Shown: one piece after another, positions 54,213 through 64,000 of the stretch
Layout: the number at the start of each line of letters is the position of its first letter
Numbering within the stretch: the first letter of the stretch is position 1
Assembly (NCBI RefSeq): GCF_900458815.1
Contig: NZ_UHDZ01000001.1
Location: 744,001-808,000 of the forward strand
Direction: 5' to 3'
Length of the DNA: 64,000 bases
From: Staphylococcus saccharolyticus
GTDB lineage: Bacteria; Bacillota; Bacilli; Staphylococcales; Staphylococcaceae
Notes under the pieces: model-generated
The model's input: the letters and a program-made list of their open reading frames with translations, nothing else
Told to the model about the DNA's origin: nothing
Databases searched by the model: none
Position numbers and translations under genes: made by a program

Positions 54213-54260
54213 GTGGGACTTTTAATTCAACAACTGGGGCTGAATAAAGTTCCACTTTTT
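54213..54260 (+). terminator. Terminator after prmC
   Basis: GTGGGACTTT and AAAGTTCCAC (with one G-U) pair across a long loop, followed by TTTTT. Confidence 0.75.
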
Positions 54261-54294
54261 TAAATAGATGAAAGCCATGGAAGAGGTGATTATT

Positions 54295-55338
54295 ATGCAA
54301 ACAAGAATATGGGATTTACGTGAGTATGAAGATGATTTGCATCAATATCCTCAACTAGATGAAATTAAAAGAATAATGGTTGAGGGGGGATTAGTTGCAT
54401 TTCCTACTGAGACAGTTTATGGGCTCGGTGCAAATGCTAGAAATGAAGGTGCTGTTAAGCGTATTTACACTGCTAAAGGTCGTCCATCAGATAATCCTTT
54501 AATTGTTCATATTCATGATGTAAAGCAACTTGATCAATTTGTTCAATACGTCGATGAACGTGTCAAGGTTATAATGAATGAATTATGGCCAGGTCCGATT
54601 TCTTTTATATTACCTCTTAAAACTGGGTATTTATGCGATAATGTGAGTGGAGGATTGAATTCTATAGCTGTACGTATGCCAAGCCACAAAATAGGCAGAG
54701 CATTCCTACGAATTGTTAATGAACCTATTGCTGCCCCGAGTGCTAATTTAAGTGGCCGTCCATCGCCTACGACTTTTGAACATGTTTATCAGGATTTATA
54801 TGAAAAAGTAGATGGAATTATAAATGGAAATCAAAGTGACGAAGGTTTAGAAAGTACCGTTTTAGATTGTACTCAATTCCCATTTCGTATTGCTCGACCA
54901 GGAGCAATTACACAAGAAATGATTGAAACAGTTTTACCAAACTCTATAGGACAATCTGATTTTAATAATAATGAGAAACCAATTGCGCCAGGTATGAAAT
55001 ACAAACATTACTCACCTGATACGCCTGTCACAATCATTAGAGATTTAAGTGAAAACATTACTGCTAATAAGAGTTGGGAAAATGTAGCTTTTATAGTTCC
55101 TGAAAGTAAAAAGCAATTTATCCCGAATGATGCAAAATTTATCCCATTGTGTAAAGATGTAACAGATATCAAAACTGCTAATCATAATTTATATAGCATT
55201 TTGCACGTGCTTGATCAAAACAGTGACATTCAACGAGCATTTATTTTTGGATTTAAATATAATTCTGAAACTGAAGCAATTATGAATAGAATGTTGAAAG
55301 CAGCTGGTAATAATGTCGTTGAAGGTGATGAACTATGA
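54295..55338 (+). CDS. ywlC: Sua5/YwlC-type threonylcarbamoyl-AMP synthase
   Basis: A 347-residue enzyme for the first step of the t6A37 modification of ANN-reading tRNAs: it makes threonylcarbamoyl-AMP from threonine, bicarbonate and ATP. The YrdC domain covers about residues 20-210, with FPTETVYGLGANA (about 38-50), KGRPSDNPLIVHI (about 64-76) and APSANLSGRPSPT (about 147-159). A C-terminal Sua5 domain follows (about 235-347). The ATG at 54295 follows AGAGGTG by 6 bases; an ATG nine codons earlier has no ribosome site. Its stop overlaps ptpB by four bases. Confidence 0.93.
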   Translation: MQTRIWDLREYEDDLHQYPQLDEIKRIMVEGGLVAFPTETVYGLGANARNEGAVKRIYTAKGRPSDNPLIVHIHDVKQLDQFVQYVDERVKVIMNELWPGPISFILPLKTGYLCDNVSGGLNSIAVRMPSHKIGRAFLRIVNEPIAAPSANLSGRPSPTTFEHVYQDLYEKVDGIINGNQSDEGLESTVLDCTQFPFRIARPGAITQEMIETVLPNSIGQSDFNNNEKPIAPGMKYKHYSPDTPVTIIRDLSENITANKSWENVAFIVPESKKQFIPNDAKFIPLCKDVTDIKTANHNLYSILHVLDQNSDIQRAFIFGFKYNSETEAIMNRMLKAAGNNVVEGDEL

Positions 55339-55754
55339 AAATAATATTCGTTTGTACTGGCAATACGTGTCGTAGTCCGTTAGCGGAAAGCATAGGAATG
55401 CAATTATTACCAAGTGAAAACATTACTTCTAGAGGACTATTTACTGTTAATGGTCAATCTATTTCTAAAGAGTCTTTAAAATTAATTCATCAGTTTAATT
55501 TACCCGAGCCAACTTGCACACAACAATTTAGCATTGATGATTTAGAAGCGGACCTCATTTTAACTATGACAACTTCTCATAAAGACTTACTAATGGCACA
55601 ATATGGACAACACTCAAATGTTTACACGCTGAGTGAATATGTAAATGACAATGAAGAAGTTCAAGATCCATTTGGTGCTTCATCCGAAGTATATGAACAA
55701 ACCTATCATCAAATTTATGAATTAATAGAAAAATTGAAGCTAAAACACACTTGA
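55335..55754 (+). CDS. ptpB: Low-molecular-weight protein tyrosine phosphatase PtpB-like
   Basis: A 139-residue cytoplasmic phosphatase. The P-loop is VCTGNTCRSP (residues 6-15, CX5R). The general-acid Asp is in VQDPFG (about 113-118). S. aureus PtpB dephosphorylates tyrosine (and in some reports arginine) residues, and the Thr after the Asn in the P-loop fits the arginine-phosphatase group. Its ATG overlaps the preceding gene by four bases (ATGA). The next gene, ywlG, is broken. Confidence 0.88.
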   Translation: MKIIFVCTGNTCRSPLAESIGMQLLPSENITSRGLFTVNGQSISKESLKLIHQFNLPEPTCTQQFSIDDLEADLILTMTTSHKDLLMAQYGQHSNVYTLSEYVNDNEEVQDPFGASSEVYEQTYHQIYELIEKLKLKHT

Positions 55755-55863
55755 AGCAAATTATATATAAATAGTATATGTTACGCTTTAAATAAGTTAT
55801 AATGATGGAGTATAGCAAGTTTGCTATGTTCCTTTTTTATTTAATACAAAGGGGTGGGTTCAA

Positions 55864-56379
55864 ATGCGTGATTTACAAAAGTTGCTGGATGAATTGCAAA
55901 GATATGTCATTCTTCAATGAGGGCGAATTGTGTGTCATTGGTTGTTCGACATCAGAAGTTATTGGTCAAAGAATTGGGTCAGTTGGCTCAATGGAAATAG
56001 CTAAAGAGATTAAAACAAGTTGAAAATGATACAGGCGTGTCTTTCGCTTTTCAAGGTTGTGAACATATTAATAGAGCAGTTAACCATTTAAAGAGCAAAT
56101 TTTAACCCATTGACTATGGAAGAAGTTACTGTTATTCCAGACGTTCATGCAGGTGGTAGTTTATCCACTTATGCTTATCAACATATGAAAGAGCCTATAG
56201 TTGTTGAGCATATTACTGTTTCAAAAGGTATAGATATAGGTCAAACCTTAATTGGAATGCATATTAAACATGTTTGTGTTCCGGTAAGAACAAGTGTTAA
56301 TCAAATTGGAGAAGCTATTGTTACCATAGCGGCATCAAGACCCAAGAAAATAGGTGGCGAACGAGCTAAATATCATTAA
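55864..56379 (+). pseudogene. ywlG: UPF0340/TIGR01440 family protein (YwlG-like), several frameshifts
   Basis: The start is sound (AAAGGGGTGG then [15 protein letters not shown]). An extra A near 55898-55900 shifts the frame to TGA (55918-55920). Frame by frame the protein can be followed: [21 protein letters not shown], then after a loss near 56018-56025 [21 protein letters not shown]. After a third shift near 56085-56105 it continues as [19 protein letters not shown] to GGERAKYH. A homologue lies between ptpB and glyA in other staphylococci. Its role is unknown. At least three separate lesions make it a clear pseudogene. Confidence 0.92.
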
Positions 56380-56402
56380 TATTAAGGAAGAAGGGGATTT
56401 AT

Positions 56403-57641
56403 ATGTCTTATATCGAAAAGCAGGATAAAGTAATTTTTGAAGCAATCCAAAAGGAGTATCAGAGACAAAATAGCAATATTGAATTAATTGCATCAGAAAA
56501 CTTTGTGTCAGAGGCTGTTATGGAAGTCCAAGGTTCGGTACTAACGAATAAATACGCTGAAGGTTATCCAGGGAAACGTTACTATGGCGGTTGTGAACAT
56601 GTAGATGTCACTGAAACCATTGCTATTGACAGAGCTAAAGCTTTATTTGGTGCTGAACATGTTAACGTACAACCTCACTCAGGCTCACAAGCAAATATGG
56701 CCGTGTATTTGGTGGCTATTGAAATGGGAGATACCGTGTTAGGTATGAATCTAAGTCATGGTGGGCATTTAACACATGGATCTCCAGTTAACTTTAGTGG
56801 TAAATTTTATAATTTCGTTGAGTATGGTGTTGATAAGGAAACTGAATTAATTAACTATGATGAAGTCCGTCGTCTTGCTCTTGAGCATAAACCTAAACTG
56901 ATTGTGGCTGGAGCTTCTGCATATTCAAGAACAATTAATTTTAAAAAGTTCAGAGAAATTGCGGATGAAGTAGGAGCGAAGTTAATGGTTGATATGGCTC
57001 ACATAGCTGGCTTAGTTGCTACCGGATTGCATCCAAATCCTGTAGAGTATGCAGATTTTGTAACAACTACAACTCATAAAACATTACGAGGACCTCGTGG
57101 TGGTATGATTTTATGTAAAGAAGAATATAAAAAAGAGATAGACAAAACTATTTTCCCTGGTATTCAAGGCGGTCCGCTTGAACATGTAATTGCAGCTAAA
57201 GCTGTGGCTTTTGGAGAAGCATTACATAGTGACTTTAAAACTTATCAACAACAAGTTGTTAAAAACGCTCAAGTTTTAGCATCAACTTTAATCAATGAAG
57301 GTTTCAGGGTTGTATCTGGTGGAACTGATAATCATTTAGTAGCTGTTGATGTTAAAAGATCAATTAATATTACTGGTAAGATTGCTGAAGAAACTTTAGA
57401 TAAAGTGGGTATCACATGTAATAAAAACACAGTTCCATTCGACCAAGAAAAACCTTTTGTTACAAGTGGTATTAGATTAGGTACACCTGCAGCCACTTCA
57501 CGTGGATTTGATGAATCAGCATTTGAGGAAGTAACAAAAATTATTAGTTTAGCTTTAAATAATACAGATGATGAAGCAAAACTTAATAAAGCTAAAGAAA
57601 GAGTACACGCACTCACTTCTAAATATCCGTTATACGAATAA
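56403..57641 (+). CDS. glyA: Serine hydroxymethyltransferase GlyA
   Basis: A 412-residue PLP enzyme that makes glycine and methylene-tetrahydrofolate from serine. The PLP lysine lies in [14 protein letters not shown] (about residues 222-235), and the [10 protein letters not shown] segment (about 97-106) and ASENFVS (about 31-37) are intact. AAGGGG lies upstream of the ATG. It follows the dead ywlG by 23 bases and is followed by upp, so the folate and pyrimidine genes are likely on one transcript. Confidence 0.97.
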   Translation: MSYIEKQDKVIFEAIQKEYQRQNSNIELIASENFVSEAVMEVQGSVLTNKYAEGYPGKRYYGGCEHVDVTETIAIDRAKALFGAEHVNVQPHSGSQANMAVYLVAIEMGDTVLGMNLSHGGHLTHGSPVNFSGKFYNFVEYGVDKETELINYDEVRRLALEHKPKLIVAGASAYSRTINFKKFREIADEVGAKLMVDMAHIAGLVATGLHPNPVEYADFVTTTTHKTLRGPRGGMILCKEEYKKEIDKTIFPGIQGGPLEHVIAAKAVAFGEALHSDFKTYQQQVVKNAQVLASTLINEGFRVVSGGTDNHLVAVDVKRSINITGKIAEETLDKVGITCNKNTVPFDQEKPFVTSGIRLGTPAATSRGFDESAFEEVTKIISLALNNTDDEAKLNKAKERVHALTSKYPLYE

Positions 57642-57669
57642 TAGAGAAATACATTGGAGGAAATTGATA

Positions 57670-58299
57670 ATGAGTAAAGTACATGTTTTTGATCATCCGT
57701 TAATTCAACATAAATTAAGCTATATTCGAGATGCTCGTACGGGTACAAAAGAATTTAGAGAACTTGTAGATGAAGTTGGAATGTTAATGGCTTATGAGGT
57801 AACCAGAGATTTAGAATTACAAGATGTTGAAATTCAAACGCCTGTAACTAAGATGACTGCTAAACGTTTGGCAGGGAAAAAATTGGCAATTGTACCAATT
57901 TTAAGAGCAGGTTTAGGAATGACTGATGGAGTTTTAAGTCTAGTACCAGCTGCAAGAGTTGGTCACATCGGCTTATATAGAGATCCAGAAACTCTAAAAG
58001 CAGTAGAGTACTTTGCTAAAATGCCTCAAGATATAGATGAAAGACAAATTATTGTTGTTGACCCAATGTTAGCAACAGGCGCCTCAGCAATAGAAGCAAT
58101 TTCTTCATTAAAAAAGCGTGGTGCTAAAAGTATTCGTTTTATGTGCTTAATTGCCGCTCCAGAAGGTGTTGAAAAGATGCAAGAAGCACATCCAGATGTA
58201 GACATTTACATCGCTGCATTAGATGATAAATTAAATGATAAAGCATATATTACACCTGGATTAGGTGATGCTGGAGATAGATTATTTGGTACTAAATAA
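57670..58299 (+). CDS. upp: Uracil phosphoribosyltransferase Upp
   Basis: A 209-residue enzyme converting uracil and PRPP to UMP. The PRPP loop [15 protein letters not shown] (about residues 128-142) and the uracil site near [12 protein letters not shown] (about 194-205) are present. The ATG at 57670 has TGGAGG 9 bases upstream and gives the standard start [10 protein letters not shown]. The open frame extends back into glyA without support. Confidence 0.97.
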   Translation: MSKVHVFDHPLIQHKLSYIRDARTGTKEFRELVDEVGMLMAYEVTRDLELQDVEIQTPVTKMTAKRLAGKKLAIVPILRAGLGMTDGVLSLVPAARVGHIGLYRDPETLKAVEYFAKMPQDIDERQIIVVDPMLATGASAIEAISSLKKRGAKSIRFMCLIAAPEGVEKMQEAHPDVDIYIAALDDKLNDKAYITPGLGDAGDRLFGTK

Positions 58300-58323
58300 A
58301 AGATTCGGAGATAGATATTTTTG

Positions 58324-59466
58324 ATGAAAAAAATTATGACCATATTTGGCACAAGACCAGAAGCTATTAAAATGGCACCGCTTGTTAAAGCATTAGAACA
58401 AGATCCTGATTTAGAGCCCATTGTGGTTGTTACTGCGCAACATCGAGAAATGTTAGATTCAGTGTTAAATATATTTGGCGTTACACCACAATATGATTTG
58501 AACGTTATGAAAGTAGGACAAACATTATCTGGCATTACCTCTAAATCAATTGTTAAATTGGAAGACATTATTCAAGATGTAATGCCTAATATGGTGCTTG
58601 TTCACGGGGATACGTTAACTACATTTTCTGGAGCACTAGCTGCATTTTATAATCAGGTACCAATAGGTCATGTTGAAGCGGGTTTAAGAAGCTATGAAAA
58701 ATATTCTCCGTTTCCTGAAGAAGTGAATAGACAAATGGTTGGGGTAATGGCAGACTTGCACTTTGCCCCAACATATCATGCAGCTCAAAATCTTATTAAA
58801 GAAGGTAAGCTTCCAGACCAAGTAGTGATTACAGGAAATACTGCTATTGATGCAATGAATTTTACTATTAGCAATCATTATACGTCTCAAATCATTGAAA
58901 AACATAAAGATAAAAAAGTTGTTTTACTTACTGCTCATAGAAGAGAAAATATTGGTCAACCTATGATCAACATCTTTAAAGCAGTGAAAAAAATTATTGA
59001 TGATTATGAAGATTTAGTTTTAATTTATCCTGTACATATGAATCCAAAAGTGAGAGAACTAGCTCATAAATATTTAGGTAATCATCCTAGAGTAGAGCTC
59101 ATAGAACCACTTGATGTTGTTGACTTCCATAACTTTGCGAAACAGTCTTATCTCATATTGACAGATTCAGGTGGTATCCAAGAAGAAGCTCCATCCTTAC
59201 ATAAGCCAGTTCTTGTATTGAGAGAGAGTACTGAGAGACCAGAAGGCGTAGAAGCAGGAACTTTAAAAGTCATAGGGACGAAAGAAGAAACTGTTTTTAA
59301 AGCTTTAAAACAGTTGTTAGATAATAGTTATATTTATCAAAACATGTGTAATGCAAAGAATCCATATGGGGATGGACAAGCTAGTGAAAGAATCGTAAAC
59401 CATATAAAATATTATCTAGGTCTAATAAATGAAAAACCCAATCATTTTGAATTAGCAAAAGATTAA
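58324..59466 (+). CDS. mnaA: UDP-N-acetylglucosamine 2-epimerase (MnaA/WecB type)
   Basis: A 380-residue non-hydrolysing epimerase making UDP-ManNAc from UDP-GlcNAc. UDP-ManNAc feeds the linkage unit of wall teichoic acid. The hallmark segments TIFGTRPEAIKMAPL (residues 5-19), HVEAGLRS (about 118-125), TAHRRENIG (about 204-212) and LTDSGGIQEEAP (about 278-289) are present. The TTG directly before the ATG could also initiate; GGAG lies 11-14 bases upstream, a long spacing. It lies upstream of the ATP synthase operon as in other staphylococci. Confidence 0.94.
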   Translation: MKKIMTIFGTRPEAIKMAPLVKALEQDPDLEPIVVVTAQHREMLDSVLNIFGVTPQYDLNVMKVGQTLSGITSKSIVKLEDIIQDVMPNMVLVHGDTLTTFSGALAAFYNQVPIGHVEAGLRSYEKYSPFPEEVNRQMVGVMADLHFAPTYHAAQNLIKEGKLPDQVVITGNTAIDAMNFTISNHYTSQIIEKHKDKKVVLLTAHRRENIGQPMINIFKAVKKIIDDYEDLVLIYPVHMNPKVRELAHKYLGNHPRVELIEPLDVVDFHNFAKQSYLILTDSGGIQEEAPSLHKPVLVLRESTERPEGVEAGTLKVIGTKEETVFKALKQLLDNSYIYQNMCNAKNPYGDGQASERIVNHIKYYLGLINEKPNHFELAKD

Positions 59467-59623
59467 TATTATTAATATTTTGTGAATATTTTGTGACGAA
59501 TTCAGCTTAAAATTTAACAACACTTTGAATAGAATTGACACCGTACAATAGGCTATATTATCATTTAGATTGTATGAGTGGAACGGTTTACATGATTGGT
59601 ATAAGACACTTGGAGGTAAAGAA

Positions 59624-59974
59624 ATGAGTCGTTTCAACATCATTTTTAAACAATATATACAGTATTATCTTTGTTTGTTGATAATTCTTGGAATATTGTA
59701 CTTAATTATACCCCGCCCATTTATTTTGGGTTTAATAATAGGTGCATGCGGTTCTTTAGTAAATACATATATCTTTGAAAGTTATCTAACAAGGTCGAGG
59801 AAACATGACACTACACATGTAGCCACGGGTAGTACGTGGAGATATGCTGTAGCAATTATCACTTGTTTGTTATGGTTTTTCTGCAAAGAGCACATCAATA
59901 TTATTGGAGTATTAATTGGTTTAATGATTTCTTATATTGTAATCATATTGCGCCCTCTGCTACAAAGGGAGTGA
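59624..59974 (+). CDS. atpI: ATP synthase protein I (AtpI)
   Basis: A 116-residue membrane protein with four helices (about residues 12-29, 34-51, 67-83, 92-108). AtpI assists assembly of the c-ring and may affect magnesium or calcium movement. The ATG at 59624 has TTGGAGG 8 bases upstream. It is the first gene of the atp operon. A TTGACA at 59535-59540 with a TATTAT 15 bases downstream is the likely promoter area. Confidence 0.88.
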   Translation: MSRFNIIFKQYIQYYLCLLIILGILYLIIPRPFILGLIIGACGSLVNTYIFESYLTRSRKHDTTHVATGSTWRYAVAIITCLLWFFCKEHINIIGVLIGLMISYIVIILRPLLQRE

Positions 59975-59986
59975 AAATTTAAATAA

Positions 59987-60730
<744 letters not shown>

Positions 60731-60743
60731 CATAATTTTATAA

Positions 60744-60986
<243 letters not shown>

Positions 60987-61083
60987 GGCATATTTTAAGG
61001 CGAAGTCTAATGAGAGGCTATCGCCGTTCGTTTTGTTTTTTATAGCTTAGTGATTATTTTGACGAAAGGAGTGTCATGAGTCC

Positions 61084-61599
61084 GTGACTGCAACAGCTAA
61101 TACATTCGTTCTCGGTGCAGGAGTAGAATGGGGTACTACTATAGTAACTCTAGTAACTTTCATAATTTTACTCTTGTTATTGAAAAAATTTGCTTGGGGT
61201 CCATTAAAAGAAGTAATGGACAAACGTGAACGCGATATCAATAAAGATATTGACGATGCAGAACAAGCTAAAATAAATGCTCAAAAACTTGAAGAAGAAA
61301 ATAGAAAGACACTTAAAGAAACTCAAGATGAAGTTCAAAAAATCTTAGATGATGCTAAGATTCAAGCTCGTAAACAACATGAAGAAATAATTCATGAAGC
61401 TAACGAGAGAGCTAATGGCATGATTGAAACTGCTCAAAGTGAAATTAATAGTCAAAAAGAACGTGCATTATCTGATATCAACAATCAAGTTTCTGAACTA
61501 TCAGTATTAATAGCATCTAAAGTTCTTAGAAAAGAAATCTCTGAGCAAGATCAAAAAACATTAGTTGAAAAGTATTTAAAAGAGGCAGGGGATAAATAA
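61084..61599 (+). CDS. atpF: ATP synthase F0 subunit b
   Basis: A 171-residue stator subunit with one membrane helix (about residues 14-37) and a long charged helix (about 45-150) that forms a coiled coil. The start is GTG (61084), giving the family N-terminus [20 protein letters not shown] lies upstream at a rather long distance. An ATG in between is out of frame. Confidence 0.95.
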   Translation: MTATANTFVLGAGVEWGTTIVTLVTFIILLLLLKKFAWGPLKEVMDKRERDINKDIDDAEQAKINAQKLEEENRKTLKETQDEVQKILDDAKIQARKQHEEIIHEANERANGMIETAQSEINSQKERALSDINNQVSELSVLIASKVLRKEISEQDQKTLVEKYLKEAGDK

Positions 61600-62138
61600 T
61601 GGTAAAGGTAGCAAAGAAATATGCCAAAGCATTATTTGATGTCTCTGTGGATACTCATCAATTAGATGGTGTATATGAAGATTTAGAAACAATCAGTCAT
61701 TCATCTTTTGACTTCATTAAACATCTTAAAGCAATTGATAGTAATCCATCTTTAACTGCAAATCAACGTAAAGAGTTTGTAATTAAAATTTATAATGGTG
61801 CTAATCAATATGTAATTAATACATTAAAAGTTTTAGCTGACAACCGTCATTTATCAATTGTGGAAGATGTATTTAAATCTTTTCAAAGTTTATACAATTG
61901 GCATTATAATCAAGACTTTGCCATTGTAGAATCAACATATGAATTAAGTGAAGATGAATTATTAAGAATTGAAGAACTAATTAAAAATCAAACTCAATTA
62001 TTAAATGTAATTGTAAGTACTAAAATTAATCCTGGCTTAATTGGAGGATTTAGAGTGAAGGTTGGAACTACTGTGATGGACGGTAGTGTTAGAAATGACC
62101 TTGTTCAATTACAAAGAAAATTTGAAAGAGCTAACTAA
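61599..62138 (+). CDS. atpH: ATP synthase F1 subunit delta
   Basis: A 179-residue OSCP-type subunit connecting F1 to the stator. It begins [13 protein letters not shown] (residues 3-15) and ends with [14 protein letters not shown] (about 147-160), the usual conserved ends. The ATG overlaps the atpF stop (TAATG). Confidence 0.95.
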   Translation: MVKVAKKYAKALFDVSVDTHQLDGVYEDLETISHSSFDFIKHLKAIDSNPSLTANQRKEFVIKIYNGANQYVINTLKVLADNRHLSIVEDVFKSFQSLYNWHYNQDFAIVESTYELSEDELLRIEELIKNQTQLLNVIVSTKINPGLIGGFRVKVGTTVMDGSVRNDLVQLQRKFERAN

Positions 62139-62160
62139 TATTTATAGAGGAGTGACATAG

Positions 62161-63672
<1,512 letters not shown>

Positions 63673-63699
63673 ATTTGATACATTGTAACTGCAAGATAG

Positions 63700-64000
<301 letters not shown>

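Noticed and set aside
56110..56379. 89-codon ORF as a separate small protein
   Set aside because: It is the C-terminal third of the broken ywlG gene.

Overview
The window is a low-GC, mostly collinear stretch of a staphylococcal chromosome. The 16S rRNA and nearly every protein resemble the Staphylococcus epidermidis group. Gene order follows the core segment known from S. aureus and S. epidermidis (sdrM-sepA-lmrB, dacA-cdaR-glmM, czrBA, luxS, rpoE-pyrG-fba-murZ, rho-rpmE2-tdk-prfA-prmC, glyA-upp-mnaA-atp). No phage, transposase, integrase or CRISPR array is visible. At least five genes are broken by frameshifts or stops (dps, an M20 amidohydrolase, an ATP-grasp gene, a tandem GNAT gene and ywlG). 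A sixth, deoB, keeps its frame but has lost its start codon and a metal ligand. Loss of the oxidative-stress gene dps plus general decay fits a host-restricted, oxygen-avoiding member of the group. S. saccharolyticus is my best guess, as inference only.

Layout. 0.1-8.7 kb: an IsdG-like monooxygenase, a SunI/YnzG-like small protein, a YdjM-family membrane hydrolase, a nucleotide-sugar pyrophosphorylase, a hemolysin III homologue, the multidrug efflux cluster sdrM-sepA-lmrB, and the iron-sulfur carrier apbC. 8.8-14.7 kb: one rRNA operon (16S-23S-5S) with two strong promoters, followed by tRNAs Asn-Glu-Val-Tyr-Gln-Lys. 14.9-20.5 kb: c-di-AMP synthesis and amino-sugar supply (dacA-cdaR-glmM, then glmS behind a glmS ribozyme). 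20.8-30 kb: a HAD phosphatase, a membrane protein with a long charged tail, a phosphoesterase, the zinc export pair czrA-czrB with its operator, an NAD(P)-binding protein, manA, an EVE-domain protein carrying a decayed McrB-like AAA+ region, and a DCC thiol-disulfide protein. 30-41.5 kb is the decaying region: dps, deoB, the M20/ATP-grasp pair and GNAT are all damaged, interspersed with intact deoD, deoC, pdp, luxS and coaW. 41.5-54 kb: rpoE, pyrG with a CTP-sensing attenuator, fba, murZ, qsrR, an aldehyde dehydrogenase, rho, rpmE2, tdk, prfA and prmC. 54-64 kb: sua5, ptpB, broken ywlG, glyA, upp, mnaA, and the ATP synthase operon atpI-B-E-F-H-A-G, with atpG cut by the window end.

How it fits together. 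Much of the window is envelope and nucleotide metabolism: GlmS, GlmM, MnaA and MurZ feed UDP-GlcNAc into peptidoglycan and teichoic acid, and DacA/CdaR/GlmM form the known c-di-AMP control module. DeoC, Pdp, DeoD, Tdk, Upp and PyrG handle nucleosides and pyrimidines. The most unusual items are the EVE-EVE-degenerate McrB protein, the cysteine-free ApbC, the frame-intact but probably dead deoB, and a dead dps that still carries an almost perfect PerR box. Protein start sites were chosen by Shine-Dalgarno spacing and remembered family starts. No alignment or database search was run.
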